From Bacteroidetes bacterium UBA1860 (lineage in GTDB: Bacteria > Bacteroidota > Rhodothermia > Balneolales > Balneolaceae), in NCBI GenBank assembly GCA_002338335.1, contig DDIC01000056.1:1-5731 (forward strand): 5,731 nucleotides of DNA. The letters run 5' to 3'. Positions within the stretch are counted from its first letter, which is position 1. Every line of letters begins with the position of its first letter. A program made the position numbers and the translations under genes. Shown in pieces: positions 1 to 4,942 of this stretch. The notes beneath the pieces were generated by a model. The model was not told the origin of the DNA. It searched no databases and worked only from the letters and a program-made list of their open reading frames with translations.

Positions 1-330
1 GACCGTGTCTCAGTTCCAGTGTGGGGGATCATCCTCTCAGACCCCCTAGTCATCATCGTCTTGGTAAGCCGTTACCTTACCAACTAACTAATGACACGCA
101 GGCCCATCTTCTGCCGAAATTCTTTAACAACTGCCACATGCGTGACTGTTGCTTTATGCGGTATTAGCACCGGTTTCCCGATGTTATCCCCCAGCAGAAG
201 GTAGGTTACCTACGCGTTACTCACCCGTGCGCCAGTGTCCTTTCAGATTGCTCCGAAATTCTCCTTAGACTTGCATGTGTTAGGCCCGCCGCCAGCGTTC
301 GTCCTGAGCCAGGATCAAACTCTCCATTGT
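1..330 (-). rRNA. rrs: 16S ribosomal RNA, 5' part (truncated by window edge)
   Basis: This is the 5' portion of the small-subunit rRNA, read on the minus strand. The universal 5' primer site AGAGTTTGATCCTGGCTCAG lies at 323-304, which puts the mature 5' end near 330 by alignment to E. coli position 1. Next come the conserved blocks GACGAACGCTGGCGGC, CACATGCAAGTC and GGGTGAGTAACGCG, the V1 and V2 variable regions, and at the left edge ACTGGAACTGAGACACGGTC, which corresponds to about E. coli position 330. Roughly the first fifth of the gene is present; the rest, including the anti-Shine-Dalgarno 3' end, lies outside. It follows rplQ in the same orientation. The exact 5' end depends on processing and is estimated. 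The V1/V2 sequence looks unlike Proteobacteria or Firmicutes, but I cannot assign a genus from it. Confidence 0.97.
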
Positions 331-345
331 AAATTATATTATACA
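328..345 (-). other. AT-rich stretch abutting the 16S 5' end
   Basis: An 18-base, almost pure A/T element lies directly before the mature 16S. It begins TGTA and ends TACA, giving it a partly palindromic look. It may be an unstructured site for RNase cleavage in pre-16S maturation, but this is inference. It includes TATAAT (343-338), which is probably not a promoter because no -35 element lies at the right distance. Confidence 0.3.
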
Positions 346-398
346 CTGTTTGAATCGATCTCGGCTCGCACAACGATTTGCTTCGTCTTCTTCCAAAC

Positions 399-411
399 TT
401 GTTAAAGAACA
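399..411 (-). promoter_or_regulatory. boxA antitermination site in rRNA leader
   Basis: The minus strand reads TGTTCTTTAACAA, which differs from the E. coli rrn boxA core TGCTCTTTAACA at one base. It lies about 70 bases before the mature 16S, inside the presumed leader transcript. In characterised bacteria boxA RNA is bound by the NusB-NusE(S10) pair, which helps polymerase resist Rho-dependent termination across the untranslated rRNA operon. The position downstream of the promoter and next to a small hairpin fits that role. Function is inferred from motif and position. Confidence 0.8.
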
Positions 412-413
412 GC

Positions 414-428
414 GCCCAGTTTTTGGGC
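414..428 (-). promoter_or_regulatory. boxB-like hairpin in rRNA leader
   Basis: The leader RNA contains GCCCA, a five-base loop AAAAC, and TGGGC, a perfect 5-bp stem. It ends 2 bases before boxA. E. coli rrn leaders have the same order, a small boxB hairpin and then boxA. The stem is short and its function is unproven; it could be incidental, but placement beside boxA supports a leader element. The presumed transcription start lies just upstream of it. Confidence 0.5.
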
Positions 429-437
429 TAGACAATC

Positions 438-467
438 AAGATAATGACCTGACTATACCATTGTCAA
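438..467 (-). promoter_or_regulatory. probable rRNA operon promoter
   Basis: A perfect sigma70 -35 hexamer, TTGACA (467-462), is followed after 18 bases by TATCTT (443-438), a 4/6 match to TATAAT. The start site would fall near 431, giving a leader of about 100 bases that carries the boxB-like hairpin and boxA. The -10 can also be read as a partial match to the Bacteroidota TAnnTTTG element, so the primary sigma of this group may contact it differently from E. coli sigma70. The -35 is convincing and the -10 is weaker. No upstream A/T-rich UP element can be separated from the adjacent terminator T-run. Confidence 0.6.
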
Positions 468-476
468 TACCCTTAT

Positions 477-513
477 AAAAAAAACATTCTGTTTTGCGAG
501 AGACTGCCTCGCA
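477..513 (-). terminator. probable intrinsic terminator after rplQ
   Basis: After the rplQ stop the transcript can fold TGCGAG (513-508) with CTCGCA (500-495), a 6-bp stem extendable by one G-U pair. A run of eight T follows at 484-477. The T-run starts about ten bases after the stem, so this is not an ideal terminator. A second weak stem, AAAAC/GTTTT around AGAAT (495-481), bridges the gap and runs into the T-run. It is placed correctly to end the ribosomal-protein transcript just before the rRNA promoter. Read-through into rRNA is possible. Confidence 0.5.
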
Positions 514-539
514 TGGGACAAAGAGGTGTTTAAGAGGCT

Positions 540-1265
540 CTAAGCGTCTTTCTTCTCTTCGTCTGAATCCGTTGGTTCGTCAGATGGTGTCTCTGCTGTC
601 GGCTCTTCAGAAGCTTTAGGCTCATCTTCAACCTCTTCCTGCGCGGCAGGTGCTTCATCAGTACTAGCATCCTCTGCATCTTCGGCTTTCGCTTCCGTGA
701 CGTCCGCTTCCGCAGCCTCTTGCTCTTGTGTGGCCTCTACTTCTACCTGCGCGACAGGTGCTTCATCAGCCTCGACAACCTCCTCAGCCACTGGAGCCTC
801 TTCCTTCGCCGCTACAGGCGCTTCGGTAGATTTCGCAGCTGTAGAGCCACCCCCACGACGTGAACGACGTGAGCGCTTAGGCTTCGCTGATGAGGAGTCT
901 TCTGACTCATTAAAATCGATAAGCTCGATCAAGGCCATCTCCGCAGCATCACCGCCACGAAATCCAGTCTTCAACACGCGTGTGTATCCACCAGGGCGGT
1001 CTCCAACTTTGGGACCGATGGTGTCGAATAGTTCTTGTGTAGCAAGCTTGTCCTGAAGCTCACCAAACACAAGACGACGATTATGTTGTGAATCGACTTT
1101 TGCACGAGTCACCAATGGCTCAATGTAGCGACGAAGCTCTTTAGCTTTCGCTACCGTCGTTTGAATACGCTTTTCACGTACCAAGGCGACGCACAGTGCT
1201 TGCATCGTAGCTTTACGATGTGCTTTGGAGCGTCCTAATTTTCTTCCACGAACTAAGTGTCTCAT
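540..1265 (-). CDS. rplQ: 50S ribosomal protein L17 (bL17) with long acidic C-terminal tail
   Basis: Structural protein of the large subunit, located near the exit-tunnel region. Residues 1-119 form the L17 fold. The start MRHLVRGRKLGRSKAHRKA is the family signature, and TRVLKTGFRGGDAAEMALIEL closes the core. E. coli L17 has 127 residues; this one has 241. After the core comes a basic patch (128-140, KPKRSRRSRRGGG). About 100 residues (145-241) follow that are rich in Glu, Asp, Ala, Thr and Pro, with repeated EAPVA units at 148, 156 and 168 and EAPAA at 204. The tail should be disordered. Extended acidic L17 tails are, from memory, common in Bacteroidota relatives, though this one seems long. 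The start codon overlaps the rpoA stop (ATGA), implying coupled translation. It is the last gene of the cluster, with a TAG stop. Confidence 0.97.
   Translation of the reverse strand: MRHLVRGRKLGRSKAHRKATMQALCVALVREKRIQTTVAKAKELRRYIEPLVTRAKVDSQHNRRLVFGELQDKLATQELFDTIGPKVGDRPGGYTRVLKTGFRGGDAAEMALIELIDFNESEDSSSAKPKRSRRSRRGGGSTAAKSTEAPVAAKEEAPVAEEVVEADEAPVAQVEVEATQEQEAAEADVTEAKAEDAEDASTDEAPAAQEEVEDEPKASEEPTAETPSDEPTDSDEEKKDA
638..768 (-). repeat. In-frame imperfect direct repeat within the L17 tail
   Basis: Two 23-base copies (768-746 and 660-638) match at 22 positions and lie exactly 108 bases, or 36 codons, apart, so the frame is kept. They encode the start of DEAPVAQVEVE (residues 167-177) and DEAPAAQEEVE (203-213). 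This indicates that the tail grew by internal duplication or by repeated codon blocks. It has no separate function that I can see. Confidence 0.75.
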
Positions 1266-2245
1266 GCGTTTTTATCCAAATATTTTGTTACGTCCATTCC
1301 AAAATGGAGGTTTTTCTCTTCAATCACTTCTGTAAGCTCCGTCAAAGACTTACGTCCAAAATTGCGGAACTTTAGAAGGTCTTGCTCATCACGCGATACT
1401 AGCTCAGCAATCGTGTTAATATTCGCTGACTTTAAGCAATTGTAGGCACGAACACTCAAATTGAGATCTTCGATACTTGTCTTCAGAAGGCTGCCAATAC
1501 GTTGTTTCTCTGTGTCCACCTCTTCTTCTTCCTTCGCAAAAGACTCCTCGATCCGCTCTGTGATGAATTTCTCGATATGCTCTTTCAAAAGACGCCCTGC
1601 AATCGTCATGGCTTCTTTCGGGGTAATTGACCCATCCGTCGTGACATCCAGAATAAGCTTCTCATAATCTGTTCTTTGACCAACCCGGACATTCTCAACA
1701 TCGAACTGCACCTTCGTAATCGGTGTAAAGATCGCATCAACCGGAATCAAGTGGATATCATCGGCTACTTCGTCCGCAAATTCTTCAGAGGGGACATAGC
1801 CACGGCCACGGCTAATATGAAGCTCCATTTCAATAGAGGCTTCGGCCGAGAGGTTTGCAACAACATGGTCAGGATTGAGCACTTCAAACTCTGAGGTTGC
1901 TTTGTTGATATCCTTTCCAGTAAGCTCACCTTTGCCTTTTTTGGAGAGCTTAATAACCCCAGATTGAACATCCGTTTGCTTGAAACGGATTTCTTTTAGA
2001 TTCAGGATGATTTCGTAGACATCTTCTTTTACACCATTAATAGAAGCATACTCATGCTCTACTCCGGTAATTTTGATCGCTGTGACAGCGTATCCAGGCA
2101 AGGAAGAAAGGAGTACTCGACGAAACGAGTTTCCAATCGTGACCCCAAAGCCTCTTTCAAGAGGTTGAAGAACGAACTGACCAAAGTTTTCTGAATTTTC
2201 AGAAACTTCGAGCGAATCTGGCATTTGAATTGAATAACCACTCAT
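1262..2245 (-). CDS. rpoA: DNA-directed RNA polymerase subunit alpha
   Basis: 327 residues, close to the E. coli length of 329. The alpha dimer is the scaffold on which beta and beta' assemble. The N-terminal domain (about 1-235) shows ERGFGVTIGNSFRRVLLSSL at 30-49, the conserved helix used in dimerisation and beta contact. An acidic linker (about 234-248, EESFAKEEEEVDTEK) leads to the C-terminal domain (about 250-320). That domain has SVRAYNCLK, whose Arg266 corresponds to E. coli Arg265 for UP-element DNA binding, and the helix-hairpin-helix RNFGRKSLTEL. Both domains are intact, so UP-element and activator contact should be possible. It starts 23 bases after rpsD with no clear Shine-Dalgarno, and its TGA stop overlaps the rplQ start. 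Confidence 0.98.
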   Translation of the reverse strand: MSGYSIQMPDSLEVSENSENFGQFVLQPLERGFGVTIGNSFRRVLLSSLPGYAVTAIKITGVEHEYASINGVKEDVYEIILNLKEIRFKQTDVQSGVIKLSKKGKGELTGKDINKATSEFEVLNPDHVVANLSAEASIEMELHISRGRGYVPSEEFADEVADDIHLIPVDAIFTPITKVQFDVENVRVGQRTDYEKLILDVTTDGSITPKEAMTIAGRLLKEHIEKFITERIEESFAKEEEEVDTEKQRIGSLLKTSIEDLNLSVRAYNCLKSANINTIAELVSRDEQDLLKFRNFGRKSLTELTEVIEEKNLHFGMDVTKYLDKNA

Positions 2246-2268
2246 AATATCGACGTCTTGTTTAGGGT

Positions 2269-2874
2269 TTACTTGGAGTACAGCTCTACAATCAGCTGGA
2301 CATTAATTTTCTCAGGAATTTCGTCCACTTCTGGGTGGCTGAGATACTTACCAGAGCGCGTTTTCTTGTCTACTTCTACCCAGCTATACTTCGTGCGGGA
2401 GCCATACTCAAGGGCATCCGTCACGGCTTCGAGGTCTCTAGACTTTGGACGAAGGCTAATGACATCTCCTGGTTTGAGTTCATAGGATGGGATGTTCACG
2501 ATTTGACCATTGACCACGATGTGCTTGTGCGAAACCAATTGACGCGCTTGTTGACGAGTACGGGCAAATCCTAAGCGATACACCGTATTATCCAACCGTG
2601 ATTCCAGGTGTTGTAAGAGAAGATCACCCGTAACACCTTTTTGGCGTGTAACTTTTTCGTACAGATTGCGGAACTGACGCTCGAGCAAGCCATAGGTGTA
2701 CTTTGCTTTTTGCTTCTCTTCGAGCTGTGTTGCATACTCAGATTTGCGTGAGAAACGACTACGACCGTGTTGACCAGGGCCGTAAGCTTTGCGCTCTAGT
2801 GCTTTACTAGGACCAAAGATGGGTTCACGAAATCGGCGAGCAATTTTCTGTTTGGGTCCGCTATATCTTGCCAT
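2269..2874 (-). CDS. rpsD: 30S ribosomal protein S4 (uS4), zinc-free form
   Basis: Primary 16S-binding protein that nucleates 30S assembly and sits at the mRNA entry site. It has 201 residues against 206 in E. coli. The N-terminal domain starts MARYSGPKQKIARRFRE and contains YGPGQHGRSRF (31-41). The S4 RNA-binding domain covers about 92-155 (SRLDNTVYRLGFARTRQQARQLVSHKHIVVNG and the following strand). The C-terminus, IPEKINVQLIVELYSK, is typical. There are no cysteines, so the N-terminal zinc motif found in some bacteria is absent. In E. coli S4 represses its own operon by binding upstream of rpsM; no such leader is obvious here. It is preceded by a 67-base gap, the largest inside the cluster. 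Confidence 0.98.
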   Translation of the reverse strand: MARYSGPKQKIARRFREPIFGPSKALERKAYGPGQHGRSRFSRKSEYATQLEEKQKAKYTYGLLERQFRNLYEKVTRQKGVTGDLLLQHLESRLDNTVYRLGFARTRQQARQLVSHKHIVVNGQIVNIPSYELKPGDVISLRPKSRDLEAVTDALEYGSRTKYSWVEVDKKTRSGKYLSHPEVDEIPEKINVQLIVELYSK

Positions 2875-2941
2875 GTGGGATACCTTACCTGACGTTATGG
2901 ATGTCTACTGACGACTTTTGTTTAATTTATTCTACGTTTTT
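2875..2941 (-). promoter_or_regulatory. rpsK-rpsD intergenic gap with CGTCAGT motif
   Basis: This 67-base gap is A/T-rich after rpsK, then carries CGTCAGTAGACAT (2913-2901), nearly matching a sequence before rpsK, and a second CGTCAG a few bases on. No convincing promoter, terminator or Shine-Dalgarno is visible. The weak AAGG about ten bases before the rpsD ATG is poorly placed. The gap may be an mRNA regulatory site, but that is speculative. Confidence 0.3.
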
Positions 2942-3349
2942 CTATACACGACGACGTGCCGGTGGGCGGCAACCATTGTGTGGGATCGGCGTACGATCCT
3001 GAATCATGGTGACTTCTAAACCACAATTTGCCATCGCACGGACAGCTGCTTCACGTCCGGATCCTGGCCCTTTTACAAACACCTCTACCTTACGCAGTCC
3101 CATATCATACGCTGCACGGGCGGCTGTTTCAGCCGAGAGTTGTGCGGCATATGGCGTGTTTTTACGTGAACCTTTAAACCCCTCTTTCCCAGCTGATGAC
3201 CAAGAAAGGACATTGCCAGAACCATCGGTAATGGTCACAATGACGTTGTTGAAGGTAGCCTTTACAAACGCTAAGCCTGCTGGGTCTGAGACCTGCTTTT
3301 TCTTTTTGCGCTTGGTTGGAGCAGATGATTTGCTTGAGTTGGTTGCCAT
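2942..3349 (-). CDS. rpsK: 30S ribosomal protein S11 (uS11)
   Basis: Protein of the 30S platform, near the mRNA exit path and the Shine-Dalgarno helix. It has 135 residues against 129 in E. coli. The first ~20 residues are a basic extension (PTKRKKKKQ). The core follows from SDPAGLAFVKATFNNVIVTITD, then SSAGKEGFKGSRKNTPYAAQ (51-70) and VKGPGSGREAAVRAM (92-106). The C-terminus PIPHNGCRPPARRRV is diagnostic. It keeps the Asn-Gly pair (125-126) at the position where E. coli S11 carries isoaspartate. The start is the only ATG before the conserved core, 26 bases after rpsM, with only a weak AGG touching the start codon. The stop is TAG. Confidence 0.98.
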   Translation of the reverse strand: MATNSSKSSAPTKRKKKKQVSDPAGLAFVKATFNNVIVTITDGSGNVLSWSSAGKEGFKGSRKNTPYAAQLSAETAARAAYDMGLRKVEVFVKGPGSGREAAVRAMANCGLEVTMIQDRTPIPHNGCRPPARRRV

Positions 3350-3363
3350 ACCTATTTGTGATT

Positions 3364-3375
3364 ATGTCACTGACG
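3364..3375 (-). repeat. CGTCAGTGACAT motif between rpsM and rpsK
   Basis: Twelve bases immediately after the rpsM stop read CGTCAGTGACAT. The gap before rpsD has CGTCAGTAGACAT at 2913-2901, the same sequence with one extra A. The copies start 26 and 39 bases before the following ATG. They could be a shared mRNA element or chance similarity. Confidence 0.35.
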
Positions 3376-3753
3376 TTATTTAACTACCTTTTTCTTCCCT
3401 GCAACAGTCTTTTTACGACCTTTGCGAGTTCTTGCATTGGTTTTGGTGCGTTGTCCACGCAAAGGCAATCCTTTACGATGGCGCAGTCCACGGTAGGATC
3501 CAATCTCCATAAGGCGACGGATATTTCCGTTGATTTCTGAGCGAAGCTGCCCTTCAACTTTCACCTGCTCTTCAATCACTTTGCGGATTGCCGAAACCTG
3601 AGCATCGGTCCAATCAGACACTTTCGTGTCATAATCAATCCCAGCAGCATCCAAGATGAGTTTAGACGTTTTCGGTCCAATGCCGAAAATGTACGTAAGG
3701 CCAACTTCGCCTCGTTTTTCTTTAGGGAGATCTATACCTGCTATACGAGCCAT
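3376..3753 (-). CDS. rpsM: 30S ribosomal protein S13 (uS13)
   Basis: Head protein of the 30S subunit; in known ribosomes it forms intersubunit bridges to the 50S and its tail reaches toward the P-site tRNA. It has 125 residues, slightly longer than E. coli's 118. It opens with the canonical MARIAGIDLP, followed by LTYIFGIGPKTSKLIL (19-34, helix-two-turn-helix region). The C-terminal signature RGLRHRKGLPLRGQRTKTNA is at 88-107, then a lysine-rich tail (KGRKKTVAGKKKVVK). It starts 6 bases after the rpmJ stop with no Shine-Dalgarno, so translation is probably coupled to rpmJ. There is little room here for a free-standing S4-binding leader like that of E. coli unless it folds inside rpmJ. Confidence 0.98.
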   Translation of the reverse strand: MARIAGIDLPKEKRGEVGLTYIFGIGPKTSKLILDAAGIDYDTKVSDWTDAQVSAIRKVIEEQVKVEGQLRSEINGNIRRLMEIGSYRGLRHRKGLPLRGQRTKTNARTRKGRKKTVAGKKKVVK

Positions 3754-3759
3754 ATTCTA

Positions 3760-3876
3760 TTATCCTTGACGTTGCTTATGACGTGGGTTTTTCTTGTTAA
3801 TGATGTAAAGACGTCCTTTACGACGGACCATCTTGTCGTCAGCGCTGCGTTTCTTTACAGATGATTTTGTTTTCAT
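3760..3876 (-). CDS. rpmJ: 50S ribosomal protein L36 (bL36), cysteine-free form
   Basis: A 38-codon gene that is easily missed because of its size. It reads MKTKSSVKKRSADDKMVRRK followed by GRLYIINKKNPRHKQRQG and a TAA stop. The KKNPRHKQRQG ending is the L36 signature. L36 binds 23S rRNA in the large subunit. The usual zinc ligands (Cys at about 11, 14 and 27) are replaced here by Ser, Asp and Asn or Lys, so this is a C-minus protein that should not bind zinc, although the His of PRHKQ remains. The gene lies 36 bases after infA and 6 bases before rpsM, its usual neighbours. The start is supported by length and by the family N-terminus MKv/t-x-S-V-K-K-R; no Shine-Dalgarno precedes it. Confidence 0.96.
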   Translation of the reverse strand: MKTKSSVKKRSADDKMVRRKGRLYIINKKNPRHKQRQG

Positions 3877-3912
3877 GATTGGCTGCTTTGCGTTTGTTTC
3901 AGCGGTCTTACT

Positions 3913-4131
3913 CTATTTTTGGCGGTAGGTGATGCGTCCTTTTGTCAAATCGTAAGGAGACATTTCAATTTGCACCCTATCGCCAGGTAATATTTTGATG
4001 TAATACATTCTCATTTTACCCGACACATGCGCCAAAATCTCGTGGCCATTATCCAGTTCTACCTTGAACTGAGCATTTGGCAGTGCTTCAAGAATCGTCC
4101 CTTCTTGCTGTATCGGTTCTTGTTTAGCCAT
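3913..4131 (-). CDS. infA: Translation initiation factor IF-1
   Basis: Small OB-fold (S1-like) protein that binds the 30S A site and cooperates with IF-2 and IF-3 during initiation. It has 72 residues, exactly the usual length. It opens MAKQEPIQQEGTILEALPNA; then FKVELDNGHEILAHVSGKMRM (22-42), and IKILPGDRVQIEMSPYDLTKGRITYR (45-70) is the conserved core and end. Its ATG lies inside the last codons of map (8-base overlap, ATGGCTAA), so reinitiation or coupled translation is likely. The stop is TAG. Confidence 0.98.
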   Translation of the reverse strand: MAKQEPIQQEGTILEALPNAQFKVELDNGHEILAHVSGKMRMYYIKILPGDRVQIEMSPYDLTKGRITYRQK

Positions 4132-4939
4132 AGGTTGGAATGGTCACAGATTGATTTTTGTCAAGCTCGGTAATATACTCAAATGTGCTGAGAATATCAG
4201 CTTCACCGTCGCGTACGACGATATCATGCTCGTAGTGGGCTGAGTTTGATCCATCCGCCGTCACTATTGTCCAACCATCATGGAGTGTTTCCACCTTCCA
4301 AGTGCCAGCATTCACCATCGGCTCAATTGCCAGGGTAAGCCCGTCACGAAGGCGCTCACCAGTCCCTGGTTTGCCAAAATTTGGAACAGAGGGTTCCTCA
4401 TGAAGGCTTTTGCCAAGGCCGTGCCCAACCAAGCTCCGGACAACACCATAGCCATGCCCTTCACAGTGCGATTGAATTGCATGGGACACGTCCCCCATCT
4501 TGTTGCCATGAATGGCTTGGTCAATTCCTAAGTAGAGAGACTCCAACGTGGTTTGTAACAAGTGGTGATTTTCCTCGGATATCTCACCCACGCCAAACGT
4601 AAACGCGTGATCGCCAAAGTAACCGTTCTTTTCGACACCACAGTCGATACTCACAAGATCCCCTTCTTGAATCACTCTCGATTCACTAGGGATTCCATGG
4701 ACAACTTCTTCATTAATCGAAATACATAGCGTCCCAGGGAATGGATTCTTTGGTGAACCGTAACCTTTGAATGCAGGACGCCCCCCTTGAGAAGCAATAT
4801 ACTCTTCAGCAATACGGTCGAGTGAAGCCGTTGTCACCCCAGGCTCGAGGTGTTTGGCAACCAAACCAAGCGTGCGAGAAACAATCTGAGCCGATTCTCG
4901 CATTTTCTGAATTTCTATGTCGCTTTTCAGATAAATCAT
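4124..4939 (-). CDS. map: Methionine aminopeptidase, type I
   Basis: Cytosolic metalloenzyme that removes the initiator methionine from nascent proteins with a small second residue. It has 271 residues against 264 in E. coli. The pita-bread fold is complete. The five metal ligands are visible: Asp99 (SIDCG), Asp110 (YFGDHA), His173 (VGHGLG), Glu206 (IEPM) and Glu237 (HYEHD). His81 (VVHGIP) and His180 (LHEEP) match the substrate-site histidines. No SH3-like zinc-finger N-terminal extension is present, so it is the short class Ia form. The usual Thr after the final EH is Asp here (YEHD). The gene starts 3 bases after the secY stop and ends within infA; adk, often between secY and map in other phyla, is missing from this position. 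Confidence 0.97.
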   Translation of the reverse strand: MIYLKSDIEIQKMRESAQIVSRTLGLVAKHLEPGVTTASLDRIAEEYIASQGGRPAFKGYGSPKNPFPGTLCISINEEVVHGIPSESRVIQEGDLVSIDCGVEKNGYFGDHAFTFGVGEISEENHHLLQTTLESLYLGIDQAIHGNKMGDVSHAIQSHCEGHGYGVVRSLVGHGLGKSLHEEPSVPNFGKPGTGERLRDGLTLAIEPMVNAGTWKVETLHDGWTIVTADGSNSAHYEHDIVVRDGEADILSTFEYITELDKNQSVTIPTYG

Positions 4940-4942
4940 GAA

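Noticed and set aside
333..343. TATAAT sequences just before 16S as a second rRNA promoter
   Set aside because: No -35 element lies 16-19 bases upstream (AGCCGA there), and a start would fall at or inside the mature 16S end.
353..378. AATCG/CGATT pairing as an RNase III stem in the leader
   Set aside because: Only 5 bp around a long loop. True pre-16S processing stems pair with sequence after the 16S 3' end, which is outside the window.
697..1056. 119-codon open frame on the plus strand opposite rplQ
   Set aside because: It is the antisense shadow of the Glu/Ala-rich L17 tail, a Ser/Ala/Thr-rich product with no domain, and rplQ itself is certain.
2875..2960. Internal promoter for rpsD-rpoA-rplQ (TTGCCG with TATAGA)
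   Set aside because: The spacing is 20 bases and both boxes are weak; A/T richness alone explains the resemblance.
4312..4602. Extra open frames over the map gene on both strands
   Set aside because: They overlap a complete map gene with all catalytic residues and show no recognisable domain.
4940..4942. Loss of adk between secY and map as a deletion
   Set aside because: The secY-map order without adk is, as far as I recall, normal for Bacteroidota relatives, and the 3-base junction shows no scar.
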